Positions 43,144 through 51,947 of a DNA stretch of 64,000 bases are shown in pieces. The stretch is from assembly GCF_007829955.1 (NCBI RefSeq), contig NZ_VIWX01000004.1:666973-730972 (forward strand), given 5' to 3'. The position numbers and the translations under genes are program-made. Every line of letters begins with the position of its first letter. Position 1 is the stretch's first letter. This DNA is from Saccharopolyspora dendranthemae. Its GTDB lineage: Bacteria; Actinomycetota; Actinomycetes; Mycobacteriales; Pseudonocardiaceae. Under the pieces are notes generated by a model, which saw only the letters and a program-made list of their open reading frames with translations, ran no database searches and was not told where the DNA came from.

Positions 43144-43637
43144 CGAGGAAAGCAGCGGACTGCCGAGAGACGCCGAGCGAGATCAACTGCTCCCTCACCA
43201 TCACCGGTGAGGAAGAAGAGGTGGTCAGGGCCGCCGCCGAGCACGCGGTGTCCGCGCACGGCCACGAGGACACCCCGGAGCTGCGCGAGCAGGTTCGCGG
43301 GATGCTCCGGGACGAGGCGGCCGGACCGGTGCCGAAGGGCATGCAGTTCGTCCAGCTGATCGAGTTCACGACCCGCAAGCGCGCAGAGCTGAACCAGCTG
43401 ATGGACGAGTGGGAGGACCGCACCGGGGGCAAGCGGACCGCGACCCGCGCGGTTCTCACCGAGGACCACGAACAACCCGACACCTACTACGAGTTCGTCG
43501 AGTTCCCGTCGTACGACGAGGCCGTCCGCAATTCGCACCTGCCCGAGACCGACGAGCTCTCGCAGCGGATGCGCGGCCTCTGCGACGGCGAGCCGACGTT
43601 CCACAACCTCGACGTCGTCCGCGCAGAAGCGTTGTGA
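43140..43637 (+). CDS. DUF1059 protein fused to an unassigned C-terminal domain
   Basis: 165 residues. Residues 1-70 match DUF1059 (DCRETPSEINCSLTITGEEE then AAAEHAVSAHGHED). Residues ~75-165 form a second part (MQFVQLIEFTTRKRAELNQL then DTYYEFVEFPSYDEAVRNSH) like a ferredoxin-fold, stress-type or monooxygenase-like domain. Coupled by ATGA to the preceding methyltransferase-like gene, so the two probably act together. Function unknown. Confidence 0.75.
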   Translation: MTRKAADCRETPSEINCSLTITGEEEEVVRAAAEHAVSAHGHEDTPELREQVRGMLRDEAAGPVPKGMQFVQLIEFTTRKRAELNQLMDEWEDRTGGKRTATRAVLTEDHEQPDTYYEFVEFPSYDEAVRNSHLPETDELSQRMRGLCDGEPTFHNLDVVRAEAL

Positions 43638-43695
43638 CACCGAACGGACCGCCTCCGCCCACGAAGCCCGGACGGAGGCGGTTCCCTCGCGTCGA

Positions 43696-44433
43696 CTACC
43701 GCTTCGTCAGGCCGCCGTCGACCGCGTACTGGCCCGCGGTGACGTAGCCGGCGTCGTCGGAGAGCAGGAAGAGCGCGACGGCCGCGGCCTCCTCCGCCGT
43801 GCCGATCCGGCCGAGCGGGACCCGGCTGACGACGTCGTGCTCGAAGCTCGTGCGGACCTCGTCGCTCATGAAGCCGCGGAAGGAGGTGTCGATCGCGCCC
43901 GGTACCAGGACGTTGACGCGAATTCCCCGGCCGGCCAACGCGGTCGCCCACCCTCGGGACACGGCCACCAGAGCGCCCTTGGTCGCCGCGTAGACGGTGG
44001 CCATCGACGACCCCTCGTAGGTCGAGGTCGACGACGTCACCACCACCGACGCCCCGTCGTTGAGGTGCTCGGCCAACCGGGCCAGTTGCAGGACCGGGCC
44101 GCGCACGTTGGCGTTCATCATCCGGTCGAAGAACTCGGCGGTGACCTCGCCGACGTCGGCGACCGCCGCGTACCCGGCGTTGAGCCACAGCCCGTCGAGC
44201 CCGCGACCATCGGCGACCGCGGACGCGAGGGCGTCCACCGCACCGGGGTCGGCCGCGTCGTTGGCCAGAACCCGAGCGTCGGGGATCGCCTCGCGCGCGC
44301 GTCCGAGCCGCTGCGGACGGGTCCCGGTCAAGATCAGCTCGCCGCCCTCGGCCGCGATGCGCTCCGCCCCGGCCAGACCGATACCGCTGGTACCTCCGGT
44401 GATCAGAACGCGCTTGCCGTTGAACCTCGTCAT
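43696..44433 (-). CDS. Short-chain dehydrogenase/reductase
   Basis: 245 residues with a classical SDR fold: cofactor loop TGGTSGIGLAGAE, NAGYAAVAD (NAG), catalytic Ser in SSTSTYEG and YxxxK as YAATKGALVA, and a C-terminal GQYAVDGGL. Probably an NAD(P)H-dependent oxidoreductase. Its promoter has the MerR-type overwound spacing and is divergent from a merR-like gene. Confidence 0.92.
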   Translation of the reverse strand: MTRFNGKRVLITGGTSGIGLAGAERIAAEGGELILTGTRPQRLGRAREAIPDARVLANDAADPGAVDALASAVADGRGLDGLWLNAGYAAVADVGEVTAEFFDRMMNANVRGPVLQLARLAEHLNDGASVVVTSSTSTYEGSSMATVYAATKGALVAVSRGWATALAGRGIRVNVLVPGAIDTSFRGFMSDEVRTSFEHDVVSRVPLGRIGTAEEAAAVALFLLSDDAGYVTAGQYAVDGGLTKR

Positions 44434-44472
44434 CGCCGCTCCTGCGTGCTCGTCGTGGTGGTTGCGGGCACG

Positions 44473-44503
44473 ACGCTAGGAGCTAGAGCGTGCTCTAGCG
44501 CAA
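44473..44503 (-). promoter_or_regulatory. MerR-type promoter for the SDR gene
   Basis: On the minus strand, -35 TTGCGC (44498-44503) and -10 TAGCGT (44473-44478) are 19 bp apart. The palindrome GCTAGAGC nn GCTCTAGC (44482-44499) fills most of the spacer. The 19-bp spacing with an operator between -35 and -10 is characteristic of MerR-activated promoters. Confidence 0.75.
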
Positions 44504-44519
44504 GGCTTATCCTGCGACG

Positions 44520-45062
44520 ATGACGGTGGAGGATCCCGGAGAGCTCGGCATCGGCGACGTCGCGTCCCGCACCGGGTTGAGCGTGCACGCGCTGCGCTTC
44601 TACGAACGGGAGGAGCTGCTGCTCTCGCCGGTGCGCCGCACCTCCAGCGGTCGACGCGTCTACCAGGAGGCGGACGTGGAATGGCTGCGCATCTGCACGC
44701 GGCTGCGCGCCTCCGGGATGCCACTGGCGAAACTCCGCGCCTTCACCGCGCTGGTGCGCCGAGGACCGGGCAACGAGGGCGAGCGGCTGGCCCTCCTGCG
44801 CGAGCACGAGGAACGCGTCCGGGCTCAGATGGCTGAACTGCAGGACTGCCTCGACCTGATCTCGTGGAAGGCCGGCATCTACGAGCAGCATGTGAGCCGC
44901 GGAACAGCGCGGGGCATCTGGGACCCGGCCTCGCCCGAGCACCGGGGCCCCTGGGACGTCGGGTCCGCAGACCGCGGGTGGGACGAGGAGGGATCGGGTG
45001 TCAGGGCAACTGCTGGCGTTCATCGGAGCGAGCCTGGCCGTGATCATCGTGCCGGGTCCTGA
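44520..45062 (+). CDS. MerR family transcriptional regulator
   Basis: 180 residues. The N-terminal winged helix begins LGIGDVASRTGLSVHALRFYEREELLLSP, with a dimerisation helix LLREHEERVRAQMAELQDCLDLISWK. No metal-binding cysteine cluster is evident, so it is probably an organic-effector member. The final ~20 residues overlap the start of the LysE gene. It likely acts at the palindrome between it and the SDR gene. Confidence 0.92.
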   Translation: MTVEDPGELGIGDVASRTGLSVHALRFYEREELLLSPVRRTSSGRRVYQEADVEWLRICTRLRASGMPLAKLRAFTALVRRGPGNEGERLALLREHEERVRAQMAELQDCLDLISWKAGIYEQHVSRGTARGIWDPASPEHRGPWDVGSADRGWDEEGSGVRATAGVHRSEPGRDHRAGS

Positions 45063-45630
45063 CCTGGCGCTGCTGCTGCGCAACGCGGCCGTGGGTGGCC
45101 GACCGGCGGCAGCCGCCACGGCCGGCGGGATCATGACCGGCAATACGATCCTCGCCACCGCGGCCGTGGCTGGGCTCACCGCGCTGCTGCGCGCAGCCGG
45201 ACCGCTCTACGACGCCCTCCGCCTCATCGGTGCGGGGTACCTGATCTACCTGGGCGTGCGCGCGCTGATCAGCCTCGCCCGCCGGAGGGGTCAGCCTCGA
45301 AACCCGGAGGAGGCGCCCGCACTTCCGCACTTGCCGGCGGCGCAGGCGTTCCGGCAGGGCCTGCTGAGCAACCTGCTCAACCCGAAGGTCGCCGCCTTCT
45401 ACCTGGCGCTCTTCCCGCAGTTCGCACTGCCGGGGATGCCGACCCTGGCGCAGCACTCGCTGCTCGCCGGGCTGTTCTGCCTGCTCTCGCTCACCTGGTA
45501 CGTCGTGCTGATCGCGGTGCTGGGCCGGGTCCAGGCCTGGCTGCAGCGCCGCAGGGTGCAGCGAACGATCACCGGTATCTCCGGCGCCGCCCTGCTCAGC
45601 CTCGGCGCAGGACTCGCGGTCCAGAGCTGA
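44998..45630 (+). CDS. LysE/RhtB family exporter
   Basis: 210 residues with five to six membrane helices: SLAVIIVPGPDLALLLRNA (a RhtB-type PGPD motif), a GAGYLIYLGVRAL helix and LLSNLLNPKVAAFYLALFPQF. These export amino acids or derivatives. GTG at 44998 overlaps the 3' end of the merR-like gene by 65 bp, so they are co-transcribed. Confidence 0.9.
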   Translation: MSGQLLAFIGASLAVIIVPGPDLALLLRNAAVGGRPAAAATAGGIMTGNTILATAAVAGLTALLRAAGPLYDALRLIGAGYLIYLGVRALISLARRRGQPRNPEEAPALPHLPAAQAFRQGLLSNLLNPKVAAFYLALFPQFALPGMPTLAQHSLLAGLFCLLSLTWYVVLIAVLGRVQAWLQRRRVQRTITGISGAALLSLGAGLAVQS

Positions 45631-45715
45631 GGTCGCGGTCGAGGCCCGATGAGTTCCGGGCGGTGCGGGAGTCTGCACGACCAGAACGCGTGATGACCGC
45701 GCTGGGAGGGCTGCC

Positions 45716-46300
45716 ATGACCACCACCTACACGTTCGACGTCTTCTCCAGCCTCGACGGCTTCGGCGCCGCCGGTGGCGACTGGACCGGGTACTGGGGCA
45801 AGCAGGGCCCCGAACTCCTCGCCCGCCGCCTCTCCCTGTACGACGAGCAGCAGCGGATGGTGTTCGGTGCCAACACCTACCGGTTGTTCGCGGAGATGCT
45901 GGCCGCCAGCGACGAGAACTCCGACGTCCGCGATCCGTGGGTCGAGAAGATGCGCAACGCGCCCGCGACGGTCGTGTCCCACGCGCTGGAGGAGCCCCTG
46001 GACTGGCCCGACGCGCGGGTCGAGAGAGGCGACGCCGCAGACGTCGTCGCCCACTTGAAGCAGAATTCCGAGATTCCGCTTCGGTCGCACGGAAGTCTCT
46101 CGATGAACCGCGCCCTGATGGCCGTCGGCCTGGTCGACCGCGTGCAGGTCACGGTGTTCCCGGTGATCACCGGCCGCACCGGGCTGGACCCGATCTTCCG
46201 GGGAGCGGAGGACTTCGACCTCGAACTCCTCGACCGGAGAACCCTCGACGGCAACATCCAAGAACTCACCTACCGGCCCACCCCGCACATGGCCCGGTGA
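45716..46300 (+). CDS. Dihydrofolate reductase family protein (RibD C-terminal type)
   Basis: 194 residues of the RibD_C/DHFR-like fold: FDVFSSLDGFGAAGGDW, RMVFGANTYRLFAEM, then GSLSMNRALMAVGLVDRVQVTVFPVITG. Many actinobacterial members have unknown substrates. The ATG at 45716 is preceded by a GGGAGGG. Confidence 0.88.
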   Translation: MTTTYTFDVFSSLDGFGAAGGDWTGYWGKQGPELLARRLSLYDEQQRMVFGANTYRLFAEMLAASDENSDVRDPWVEKMRNAPATVVSHALEEPLDWPDARVERGDAADVVAHLKQNSEIPLRSHGSLSMNRALMAVGLVDRVQVTVFPVITGRTGLDPIFRGAEDFDLELLDRRTLDGNIQELTYRPTPHMAR

Positions 46301-46301
46301 A

Positions 46302-46342
46302 TCAGGGCGACCGCAGGGAGTCGTCGAGGATCGTCTTGACTT
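46302..46342 (-). pseudogene. C-terminal remnant of the split immunity-like gene
   Basis: On the minus strand the last codons read KTILDDSLRSP and a stop, right after the right end of the TnpB element. Joined to the upstream part with the element removed, they give SRVAQLIKVKTILDDSLRSP in one frame (see the fragment at 47617-48186). Confidence 0.6.
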
Positions 46343-46480
46343 CCTCCCCCGCCTAAAGGCGGGGGATTCCTATCGGGCTCGCGCCCGATAGTTCCTGCTT
46401 CGCAGCCGACTGCCCCGTCCGGGAGGACTCCCGTTGCGGTCTTACACCGGCTCCACAGGCCGACACCGCCAGCCCGGCGG
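46343..46480 (-). ncRNA. Probable reRNA/omegaRNA at the TnpB right end
   Basis: In IS605-type elements the guide RNA covers the 3' end of tnpB and the right-end hairpin, with the flanking target DNA as guide. Here the tnpB stop codon lies within the right-end hairpin (loop at 46353-46356), the usual overlap, so the RNA would run leftward with its guide copied from host DNA below 46343. Position is inferred; promoter not seen. Confidence 0.35.
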
Positions 46481-47570
46481 CCAGGATGTTCTTCGCGGCG
46501 TTGACGTCCCGGTCATGGGTCGTGTCGCAACCGGGGCATGTCCACGTGCGGACGTTGAGCGGCATCGATTTCGCGAGTCTGCCGCATGCGGAGCACGTCT
46601 TGCTGGAGGGGAACCACTGATCGACCGCGATCACGTCGCGGCCGTACCACGCGGCCTTGTACTCCAACATGGTCCGGAATTCCGACCACGAGGCGTCGGA
46701 GATCGCTCGTGCGAGCTTGCCGTTGGACAGCATGCCGCGCACGTTGAGGTCTTCGATCACGACCGTTTGGTTCTCACGGACGAGTCGAGTGGTGACCTTG
46801 TGCAGATGGTCCCGCCTACGGTCGGTGATGCGCGCGTGCACGCGGGCGACCTTGCGGCGGGCTTTGTCGCGGTTGTTCGAGCCCTTCTGCTTGCGGGCCA
46901 GTTCCCGTTGGGCTTTCGCCAGACGCTTGCGATCCCGCTTCTCGTGCTGAGGGTTGGTGATCTTCTCGCCGGTCGACAGGGTCGCCAACGAGCTGATGCC
47001 CGCATCGACACCTACGGTGGTGTCGGTCGGGGCGTGCCGCTCGACCGAGGTTTCCACGAGGATCGACACGAACCACCGGTCAGCCGCGTCGCGGGACACG
47101 GTGACCGTGGACGGTTCCGCGCCCTCCGGGAGGGGACGGGACCACACGATGTTCAGCGGTTCCCGCATCTTCGCCAGCGTGAGCTGACCATCCCGGTACT
47201 TGAAGCCGGACTTGGTGTATTCGGCGGACTGGCGGGACTTCTTGCGGGACTTGAAACGCGGATACTGGGTGCGCTTGTCGAAAAACGCGGTGAACGCGCC
47301 TTGGAGATGCCGGAGCGTCTGCTGCAACGGCACGCTCGACACCTCGGACAGGAACGCCAGGTCGTCGGACTTCTTCCACGAGGTGAGCATCGCCGAAGTC
47401 TCGTTGTAGTTCACCCGCCGTTGTTCGGTGAACCACGCGCGGGTCCGCGCATCCAGGGCGAGGTTGTAGACCTTCCGGACGCAACCGAACGTGCGCAGCA
47501 ACTCAGCCCGCTGCGCATCGGTCGGATAGAAGCGGTACTTGTACGCCCGCTTCACCTGCATCCTGCTCAC
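46353..47570 (-). CDS. tnpB: RNA-guided endonuclease TnpB
   Basis: 405 residues, full length. The RuvC-like catalytic residues are present: Asp in VGVDAGISSLA, Glu in VVIEDLNVRGM and Asp in HDRDVNAAKNIL. There is a zinc ribbon CSACG/CPGC between them, and the N-terminal YKYRFYPTDAQ is typical. TnpB uses an element-encoded guide RNA to cut the donor site. No TnpA transposase is near, so mobility would depend on another copy. Start at GTG 47570 or ATG 47561. Confidence 0.93.
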   Translation of the reverse strand: MSRMQVKRAYKYRFYPTDAQRAELLRTFGCVRKVYNLALDARTRAWFTEQRRVNYNETSAMLTSWKKSDDLAFLSEVSSVPLQQTLRHLQGAFTAFFDKRTQYPRFKSRKKSRQSAEYTKSGFKYRDGQLTLAKMREPLNIVWSRPLPEGAEPSTVTVSRDAADRWFVSILVETSVERHAPTDTTVGVDAGISSLATLSTGEKITNPQHEKRDRKRLAKAQRELARKQKGSNNRDKARRKVARVHARITDRRRDHLHKVTTRLVRENQTVVIEDLNVRGMLSNGKLARAISDASWSEFRTMLEYKAAWYGRDVIAVDQWFPSSKTCSACGRLAKSMPLNVRTWTCPGCDTTHDRDVNAAKNILAAGLAVSACGAGVRPQRESSRTGQSAAKQELSGASPIGIPRL

Positions 47571-47616
47571 GACTCACAAGCTAACATGTCAACGTGTAAG
47601 AGCCGATCTTGGGTGG

Positions 47617-48186
47617 TCACCGAAGAACACTCGGAATCGGCTCCTCCCCCGGCTGAAGCCGGGGGTTTCCGCCGATTGGAGCACTGATGAGCTGCGCGAC
47701 CCTGCTCTTGCCCGCGGGAGCGCGCGGATAGCGGCTGAGGACGTCGACGAGGACGGGTGTGGCACGCAGCCGCGCGAGCTCGATGTGCTGCTCCCCGACG
47801 CTCGGAACGTCACCTGCGACGAGTTCGGCCGCACGGGCCGCGTGCGCGGCCGCCCGCAGGATGTGGCTGACCTGCGTCGCCTGGGCCAGCGGGTGCAGGT
47901 ACGCGGCGGCGGCCGCATCACCGGCAGCGCGAGCGGCGTGACTCGCGGCCTCGGACGTCGCCTCCTTGGCGGCCCGGTGCGCGTCCAGCGCGGTGATCCG
48001 CTGCGCCTTCGTCCGATCAGCACCGTCGGCGAAGGTCCGCGCGGCCGAGACAGCGGCCCGGGGCCGCGCGTCGTCGTGCCGCTCGTCGAAGATCGGCAGC
48101 ACTTCCTCAGCGAACTCCACGGCGAAGCGGACGACCGCGCGCAACTCCTCCGCGCTCAACGGGACATCACCCGGCCCGATCCTCAT
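47617..48186 (-). pseudogene. Putative immunity protein, 3' end replaced by the TnpB element
   Basis: 189 residues in total. Residues 1-~168 match the 'putative immunity protein' family: AAYLHPLAQATQVSHILRAAAHAARAAELVAGD and ARLRATPVLVDVLSRYP then KSRVAQLI. After AQLI the frame runs into element sequence (SAPIGGNPRLQPG...) and stops. The native C-terminus is at 46302-46342. The gene is therefore split, probably inactive or altered. ATG at 48186. Confidence 0.65.
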
Positions 48187-48294
48187 GAGCCCATGTTGCC
48201 AGCTGAGGCAGGCGCGACAAGAGCTCTCGCGCTCCCCTGCCGACGATCGCGAAATCGGTCCACGGCACGAACTTCGACGCGTACCCTCCGGACC

Positions 48295-48846
48295 ATGATC
48301 TTGATCCGCCGGCTGAGCGGCCTGGGAGCAGCACTCGCCTTGATCACCGCGATCACCGCGGTGCAGATGTCCCTGATCGCGTTCGGCAACATCACCGACT
48401 ACGCGACGAACCACGAGTTCGTCGCGCACGTCTTCGCGATGGACACCACGTTCCAATCGCCGAACGTGATGTGGCGAGCGATCACCGATCCGAACCTGGT
48501 CACCGCCGCGTACCTGCTCATCATCGCGTGGGAGACCATCGCAGCGATCGTCCTGATCACCGCCACGGCCGCGTGGATTCGCAGCGCCGCAACGGGTCGC
48601 GGCACCGAAACGGCTCGTTCGTTATCCAGCACCGGATGGCTGATGTGGATCGCCCTGTTCGGCGGCGGCTTCATCGCGATCGGCGGCGAATGGTTCCAGA
48701 TGTGGCAATCCTCGGACTGGAACGGCCTCGACGCAGCCCTGCAGAACGTGATCATCGCATCGATCCCGCTGATCCTCACGCACCTGCCCCGGCACCCGGC
48801 CGAGCGTCACGCGTCCTCGGCAGCCCCGGCCGAGCACCAGCAGTAG
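48295..48846 (+). CDS. DUF2165 family membrane protein
   Basis: 183 residues with four membrane helices (first LGAALALITAITAVQMSLIAFGNITD, last LQNVIIASIPLILTHLP) and the DUF2165 segments VMWRAITDP and GEWFQMWQSSDWNG. Function unknown. Start ATG at 48295; divergent from the split immunity-like gene. Confidence 0.85.
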   Translation: MILIRRLSGLGAALALITAITAVQMSLIAFGNITDYATNHEFVAHVFAMDTTFQSPNVMWRAITDPNLVTAAYLLIIAWETIAAIVLITATAAWIRSAATGRGTETARSLSSTGWLMWIALFGGGFIAIGGEWFQMWQSSDWNGLDAALQNVIIASIPLILTHLPRHPAERHASSAAPAEHQQ

Positions 48847-48904
48847 GCACGCGGCCACGACATCGGAAGCGAGTTCACGGTGGGAGAATGGGCGCGGCGC
48901 GCCC

Positions 48905-49717
48905 TCATTCGACCTTGACCAGCGCACCCCAGAATGCGGTGCGCGCGCTGTCCGCCGGCACTGATCCGGCGCTGGGCCGCCAATCGGTCACGTACACCGC
49001 GCCGGGGTCGACGAGTTCCCGGTTCCCGAGCAGGGCCGTGAAGTCCGCGAAGCTGCGGTGCCGGGCGGCGTTCGTGGTGCTCGAGTACAGGCGACCGATC
49101 TCGGCGACCCGCTCAGGGGTGTCGTAATGATCGGTGATGTGCGAGACCGCCAAGACGCTGCCGGTGGGCACCGCTGCGCAGTAGGCGTCGAGAATCGCCG
49201 CCGGGTCCTTGGCGTCCGGGACGAAGTGCAGCACGGCGACGGCGAGCACGGCCACGGGTTGGCTGAAGTCGAGCAATCCGGCCACACCAGGCGCGTTGAG
49301 AACCGCCTGCGGATCTTGCAGATCAGCTTGCGTCACGGAGACCGTGGGAACGTCCCCCAGCATGCGGTAGGTGTGCGCGACCGCGACGGGCTCGAGGTCG
49401 ACGTACGCCACCCGGGCCGACGGGTCCACCGCGTGCGCGATCTCGGAGACGTGCCCGACGGTGGGGATGCCCGAGCCCAGGTCGAGGAACTGCCTGATCC
49501 CGGCATCCAGGCAGTACCGGACCACCCGCTGCAGGAAAGCCCTGTTCGCACGAGCACCGGGGATCATCGCGGGAGTCACTTCCAACGCACGTGCGGCAGC
49601 GGCGCGGTCGTGAGCGAAGTTGTGCGAACCGCCGAGGTAGTAGTCGTACATCCGGGCCGCGTTCGGAGTCTCGACGTCGACATCGCCGTCGACCCAGCTC
49701 AAGTCCGTCTCGCTCAC
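48905..49717 (-). CDS. SAM-dependent methyltransferase (DUF574/SCO-type)
   Basis: 270 residues of a Streptomyces-expanded family: N-terminal PNAARMYDYYLGGSHNFAHD, RQFLDLGSGIPTVGHVSEIA as SAM loop, ARVAYVDLEPVAVAH and AVLHFVPDAKDP. These are predicted methyltransferases of unknown substrate, commonly in many copies per genome. GTG at 49717 with GAGAGG upstream. Confidence 0.9.
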   Translation of the reverse strand: MSETDLSWVDGDVDVETPNAARMYDYYLGGSHNFAHDRAAAARALEVTPAMIPGARANRAFLQRVVRYCLDAGIRQFLDLGSGIPTVGHVSEIAHAVDPSARVAYVDLEPVAVAHTYRMLGDVPTVSVTQADLQDPQAVLNAPGVAGLLDFSQPVAVLAVAVLHFVPDAKDPAAILDAYCAAVPTGSVLAVSHITDHYDTPERVAEIGRLYSSTTNAARHRSFADFTALLGNRELVDPGAVYVTDWRPSAGSVPADSARTAFWGALVKVE

Positions 49718-49971
49718 GTTCCGACCTCTCACTCGACGCCGCGCTGTTGGCCCTGACCGCCCCCACCCCCACGACCCTGTCAACAATCGCGGATCACGGC
49801 GACGGCCCCGAACGATTTCCCCGAAACGGCCCAACCCGCCGCTTCTCGCGTCAGCGTCACCGGCCAGGTGCCGTTGGACACGGACTGAGGGTCCGTGCGC
49901 GGGGGTTGTTCCTCGGATGACCTGGCCAGCTGCGGCTCCAGCAGGCACCGGAAACAGCTGGAGCGAATGGT

Positions 49972-50358
49972 TCAGACCGTCTTGACGATCAAGGTGATGA
50001 CGGCTGCGGCAGCGGAGACCAAGGTGCCAACCGCCGAGAAGCTCGCGGCGATTCCGTTGAAGCCCGACAACAGACGGCGGGACAGCTGCCCCCACGCGGA
50101 ACGACGTACGAACCACTTGAGCTTCTGCCACCGGTGCTCCCTGATCCAGCAACCCATCAGGACTCCCTTGGCATTGTTACGACAGAACTCCTGGTTACGA
50201 GTCTCAGCACAGCACCACACGGGCGCCTGAAACAGGCTGTAAAGGAAGGCCACCACAGACAACACGATCAGGATGTTCGGACCGAGCGACCCGCTGAACC
50301 AGCCGTACACAACAACAAATGCAACGGCATAACCCCAGTATTTTCCCAGTAACTTCAC
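49972..50358 (-). CDS. Hypothetical membrane protein
   Basis: 128 residues. Two N-terminal helices (YAVAFVVVYGWFSGSLGPNILIVLSVVAFLYSLF, split by a short loop) and one near the C-terminus (FSAVGTLVSAAAAVITLIVK), with a cysteine-containing basic middle. Lower GC than the core genes. I do not recognise a family. The 50359-50538 stretch upstream is AT-rich and shows no gene. Confidence 0.6.
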   Translation of the reverse strand: MKLLGKYWGYAVAFVVVYGWFSGSLGPNILIVLSVVAFLYSLFQAPVWCCAETRNQEFCRNNAKGVLMGCWIREHRWQKLKWFVRRSAWGQLSRRLLSGFNGIAASFSAVGTLVSAAAAVITLIVKTV

Positions 50359-50538
50359 GCGGCAGGAAGCTAGCCGTAGACGCGCCCAGCGCCAACGACC
50401 AAACGGGTATTTTTGATCTTAGCTCTGGTAAGCCAATAGCTCAGCCACCCTTTGATCACCCTTGGCCGCTGACCACTACCCGAACCAATCGAACAAATCG
50501 GATGCTTCCCGTGAGCTACTGCTCTTTCTGGGCTATAG

Positions 50539-51947
50539 GGGACTGTCGGGGTAACGGTGTTTCCAGCCTGACGCGCCGGGCGTGGGTCCGGCGGGATGGG
50601 CACTGTGAGTGATGAGCTCTGACGCTGTGAGCGCAGACCGGAAGAAGATCGGCAAGTCGGATCGGACGTTGTCTCCTGAGCAGGCCGCTGTGGCCGAGAT
50701 GGTGGCGATGGCCAAGGACAAGGGCCTGGATTTGACCGGTCCGGATGGGCTTTTGAAGCTGTTCACCAAGAATGTGTTGGAAACGGCGTTGAACGAGGAA
50801 CTGACCGAGCACCTCGGGCATGAGAAAAACCGTGCCGACTCGGGCCGGGATTCAGCGAATGTGCGCAACGGTTCCCGTCCGAAGACCGTGATCTCCGATG
50901 CGGCCGGCGCGATCGAGATCACGGTTCCGCGGGATCGTGAAGGAACATTCGAGCCGCGGATCGTACGAAAGCGGCAGCGCCGTCTCGGCAGTGTGGACGA
51001 GGTGGTGTTGTCACTGTATGCGAAGGGATTGACCACCGGGGAAATTTCCGCGCATTTCGCGGAAATCTACGGGGCGTCGGTGTCCAAGGACACGATCTCC
51101 CGTATCACCGACACGGTCGTACGGGAGATGGAGGATTGGCGCAACCGTCCGCTGGATTCGGTCTACGCCGCGATCTTCATTGACGCTGTCGTGGTCAAGG
51201 TCCGGGACGGTCAGGTGGCCAACCAGCCCGTCTACGCGGCGATCGGGGTCACTGTGGACGGCCGCAAGGACGTGCTGGGGCTGTGGATGGGCACCGGCGG
51301 CGAGGGCGCGAAGTTCTGGCTGTCGGTCCTGATGGATCTGAAAAATCGCGGCATCACCGATGTCTTCTTCTGCGTCTGTGATGGCTTGAAAGGACTCCCG
51401 GATTCCGTCGCCTCGGTGTGGCCGCACACCATCGTCCAGACCTGCATCGTCCATCTGATTCGCAACACTTTCCGGCTCGTTCCCCGGCAGAAATGGGATG
51501 AGGTCAAAAAGGACATCAAACCGATTTACACCGCACCGAACCCGGACGCGGCACTGGCCGCTCTTGACGATCTCGATGAGAAATGGGGCAAGCAGTACCG
51601 GGCCATGATCCGATTGTGGCGCAACGCCTGGGAAGAATTCACGCCGTTCCTCTCCTACGACGTCGAGATCCGGAAAGTGCTGTGCTCCACCAATGCAATC
51701 GAATCCCTCAACGCCCGCTACCGTCGAGCGGTCCGCGCACGAGGACATTTCCCCAACGAACAGGCAGCGCTGAAATGCCTGTATCTTGTGACCCGCAGCC
51801 TGGATCCCACCGGAGCCGGCCGCACCCGATGGACGATACGTTGGAAGCCAGTCCTCGACGCCTTCGCCATCACCTTCGGTGACCGCTGGCCGGACGCCGA
51901 AGCCTACTGATCAACACGCTGGAAACACCGTTCCTGCGAAAGACCCG
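50539..51947. mobile_element. IS256-family insertion sequence
   Basis: 1409 bp with imperfect terminal inverted repeats (both inner ends read AACGGTGTTTCCAGC) and an exact 8-bp target duplication GGCTATAG at 50531-50538 and 51948-51955. It encodes one intact transposase, so the insertion looks recent. The interrupted sequence shows no recognisable gene. Confidence 0.95.
50612..51910 (+). CDS. IS256-family transposase (mutator type)
   Basis: 432 residues. The DDE catalytic residues are expected in YAAIFIDAVVVKVRD (first Asp), VFFCVCDGLKGLPDS (second) and STNAIESLNARYRR (Glu), and the central IVQTCIVHLIRN is a family hallmark. Full length. ATG at 50612; GTG one codon earlier is equally possible. 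Confidence 0.95.
   Translation: MSSDAVSADRKKIGKSDRTLSPEQAAVAEMVAMAKDKGLDLTGPDGLLKLFTKNVLETALNEELTEHLGHEKNRADSGRDSANVRNGSRPKTVISDAAGAIEITVPRDREGTFEPRIVRKRQRRLGSVDEVVLSLYAKGLTTGEISAHFAEIYGASVSKDTISRITDTVVREMEDWRNRPLDSVYAAIFIDAVVVKVRDGQVANQPVYAAIGVTVDGRKDVLGLWMGTGGEGAKFWLSVLMDLKNRGITDVFFCVCDGLKGLPDSVASVWPHTIVQTCIVHLIRNTFRLVPRQKWDEVKKDIKPIYTAPNPDAALAALDDLDEKWGKQYRAMIRLWRNAWEEFTPFLSYDVEIRKVLCSTNAIESLNARYRRAVRARGHFPNEQAALKCLYLVTRSLDPTGAGRTRWTIRWKPVLDAFAITFGDRWPDAEAY

Larger units (their letters stand above)
46343..47684. mobile_element. TnpB-only IS200/IS605-type element
   Basis: About 1.34 kb carrying only tnpB. Each end has a very similar GC-rich hairpin with GGGGGAGG at the outer side on the minus strand: 46345-46367 (CCCCCGCC ttta GGCGGGGG) and 47646-47667 (CCCCCGGCTTCAGCCGGGGG). 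An additional inverted repeat GAGCCGAT/ATCGGCTC lies at 47600-47643. No target duplication is expected for this family, and none is seen. Ends are placed by reconstructing the interrupted gene. Confidence 0.75.

Noticed and set aside
40863..43637. A 924-codon plus-strand frame covering several genes
   Set aside because: It is open only because the third-position GC is so high. Different frames hold TetR, EamA and methyltransferase-like genes with recognisable motifs; only its last 165 codons are a real gene.
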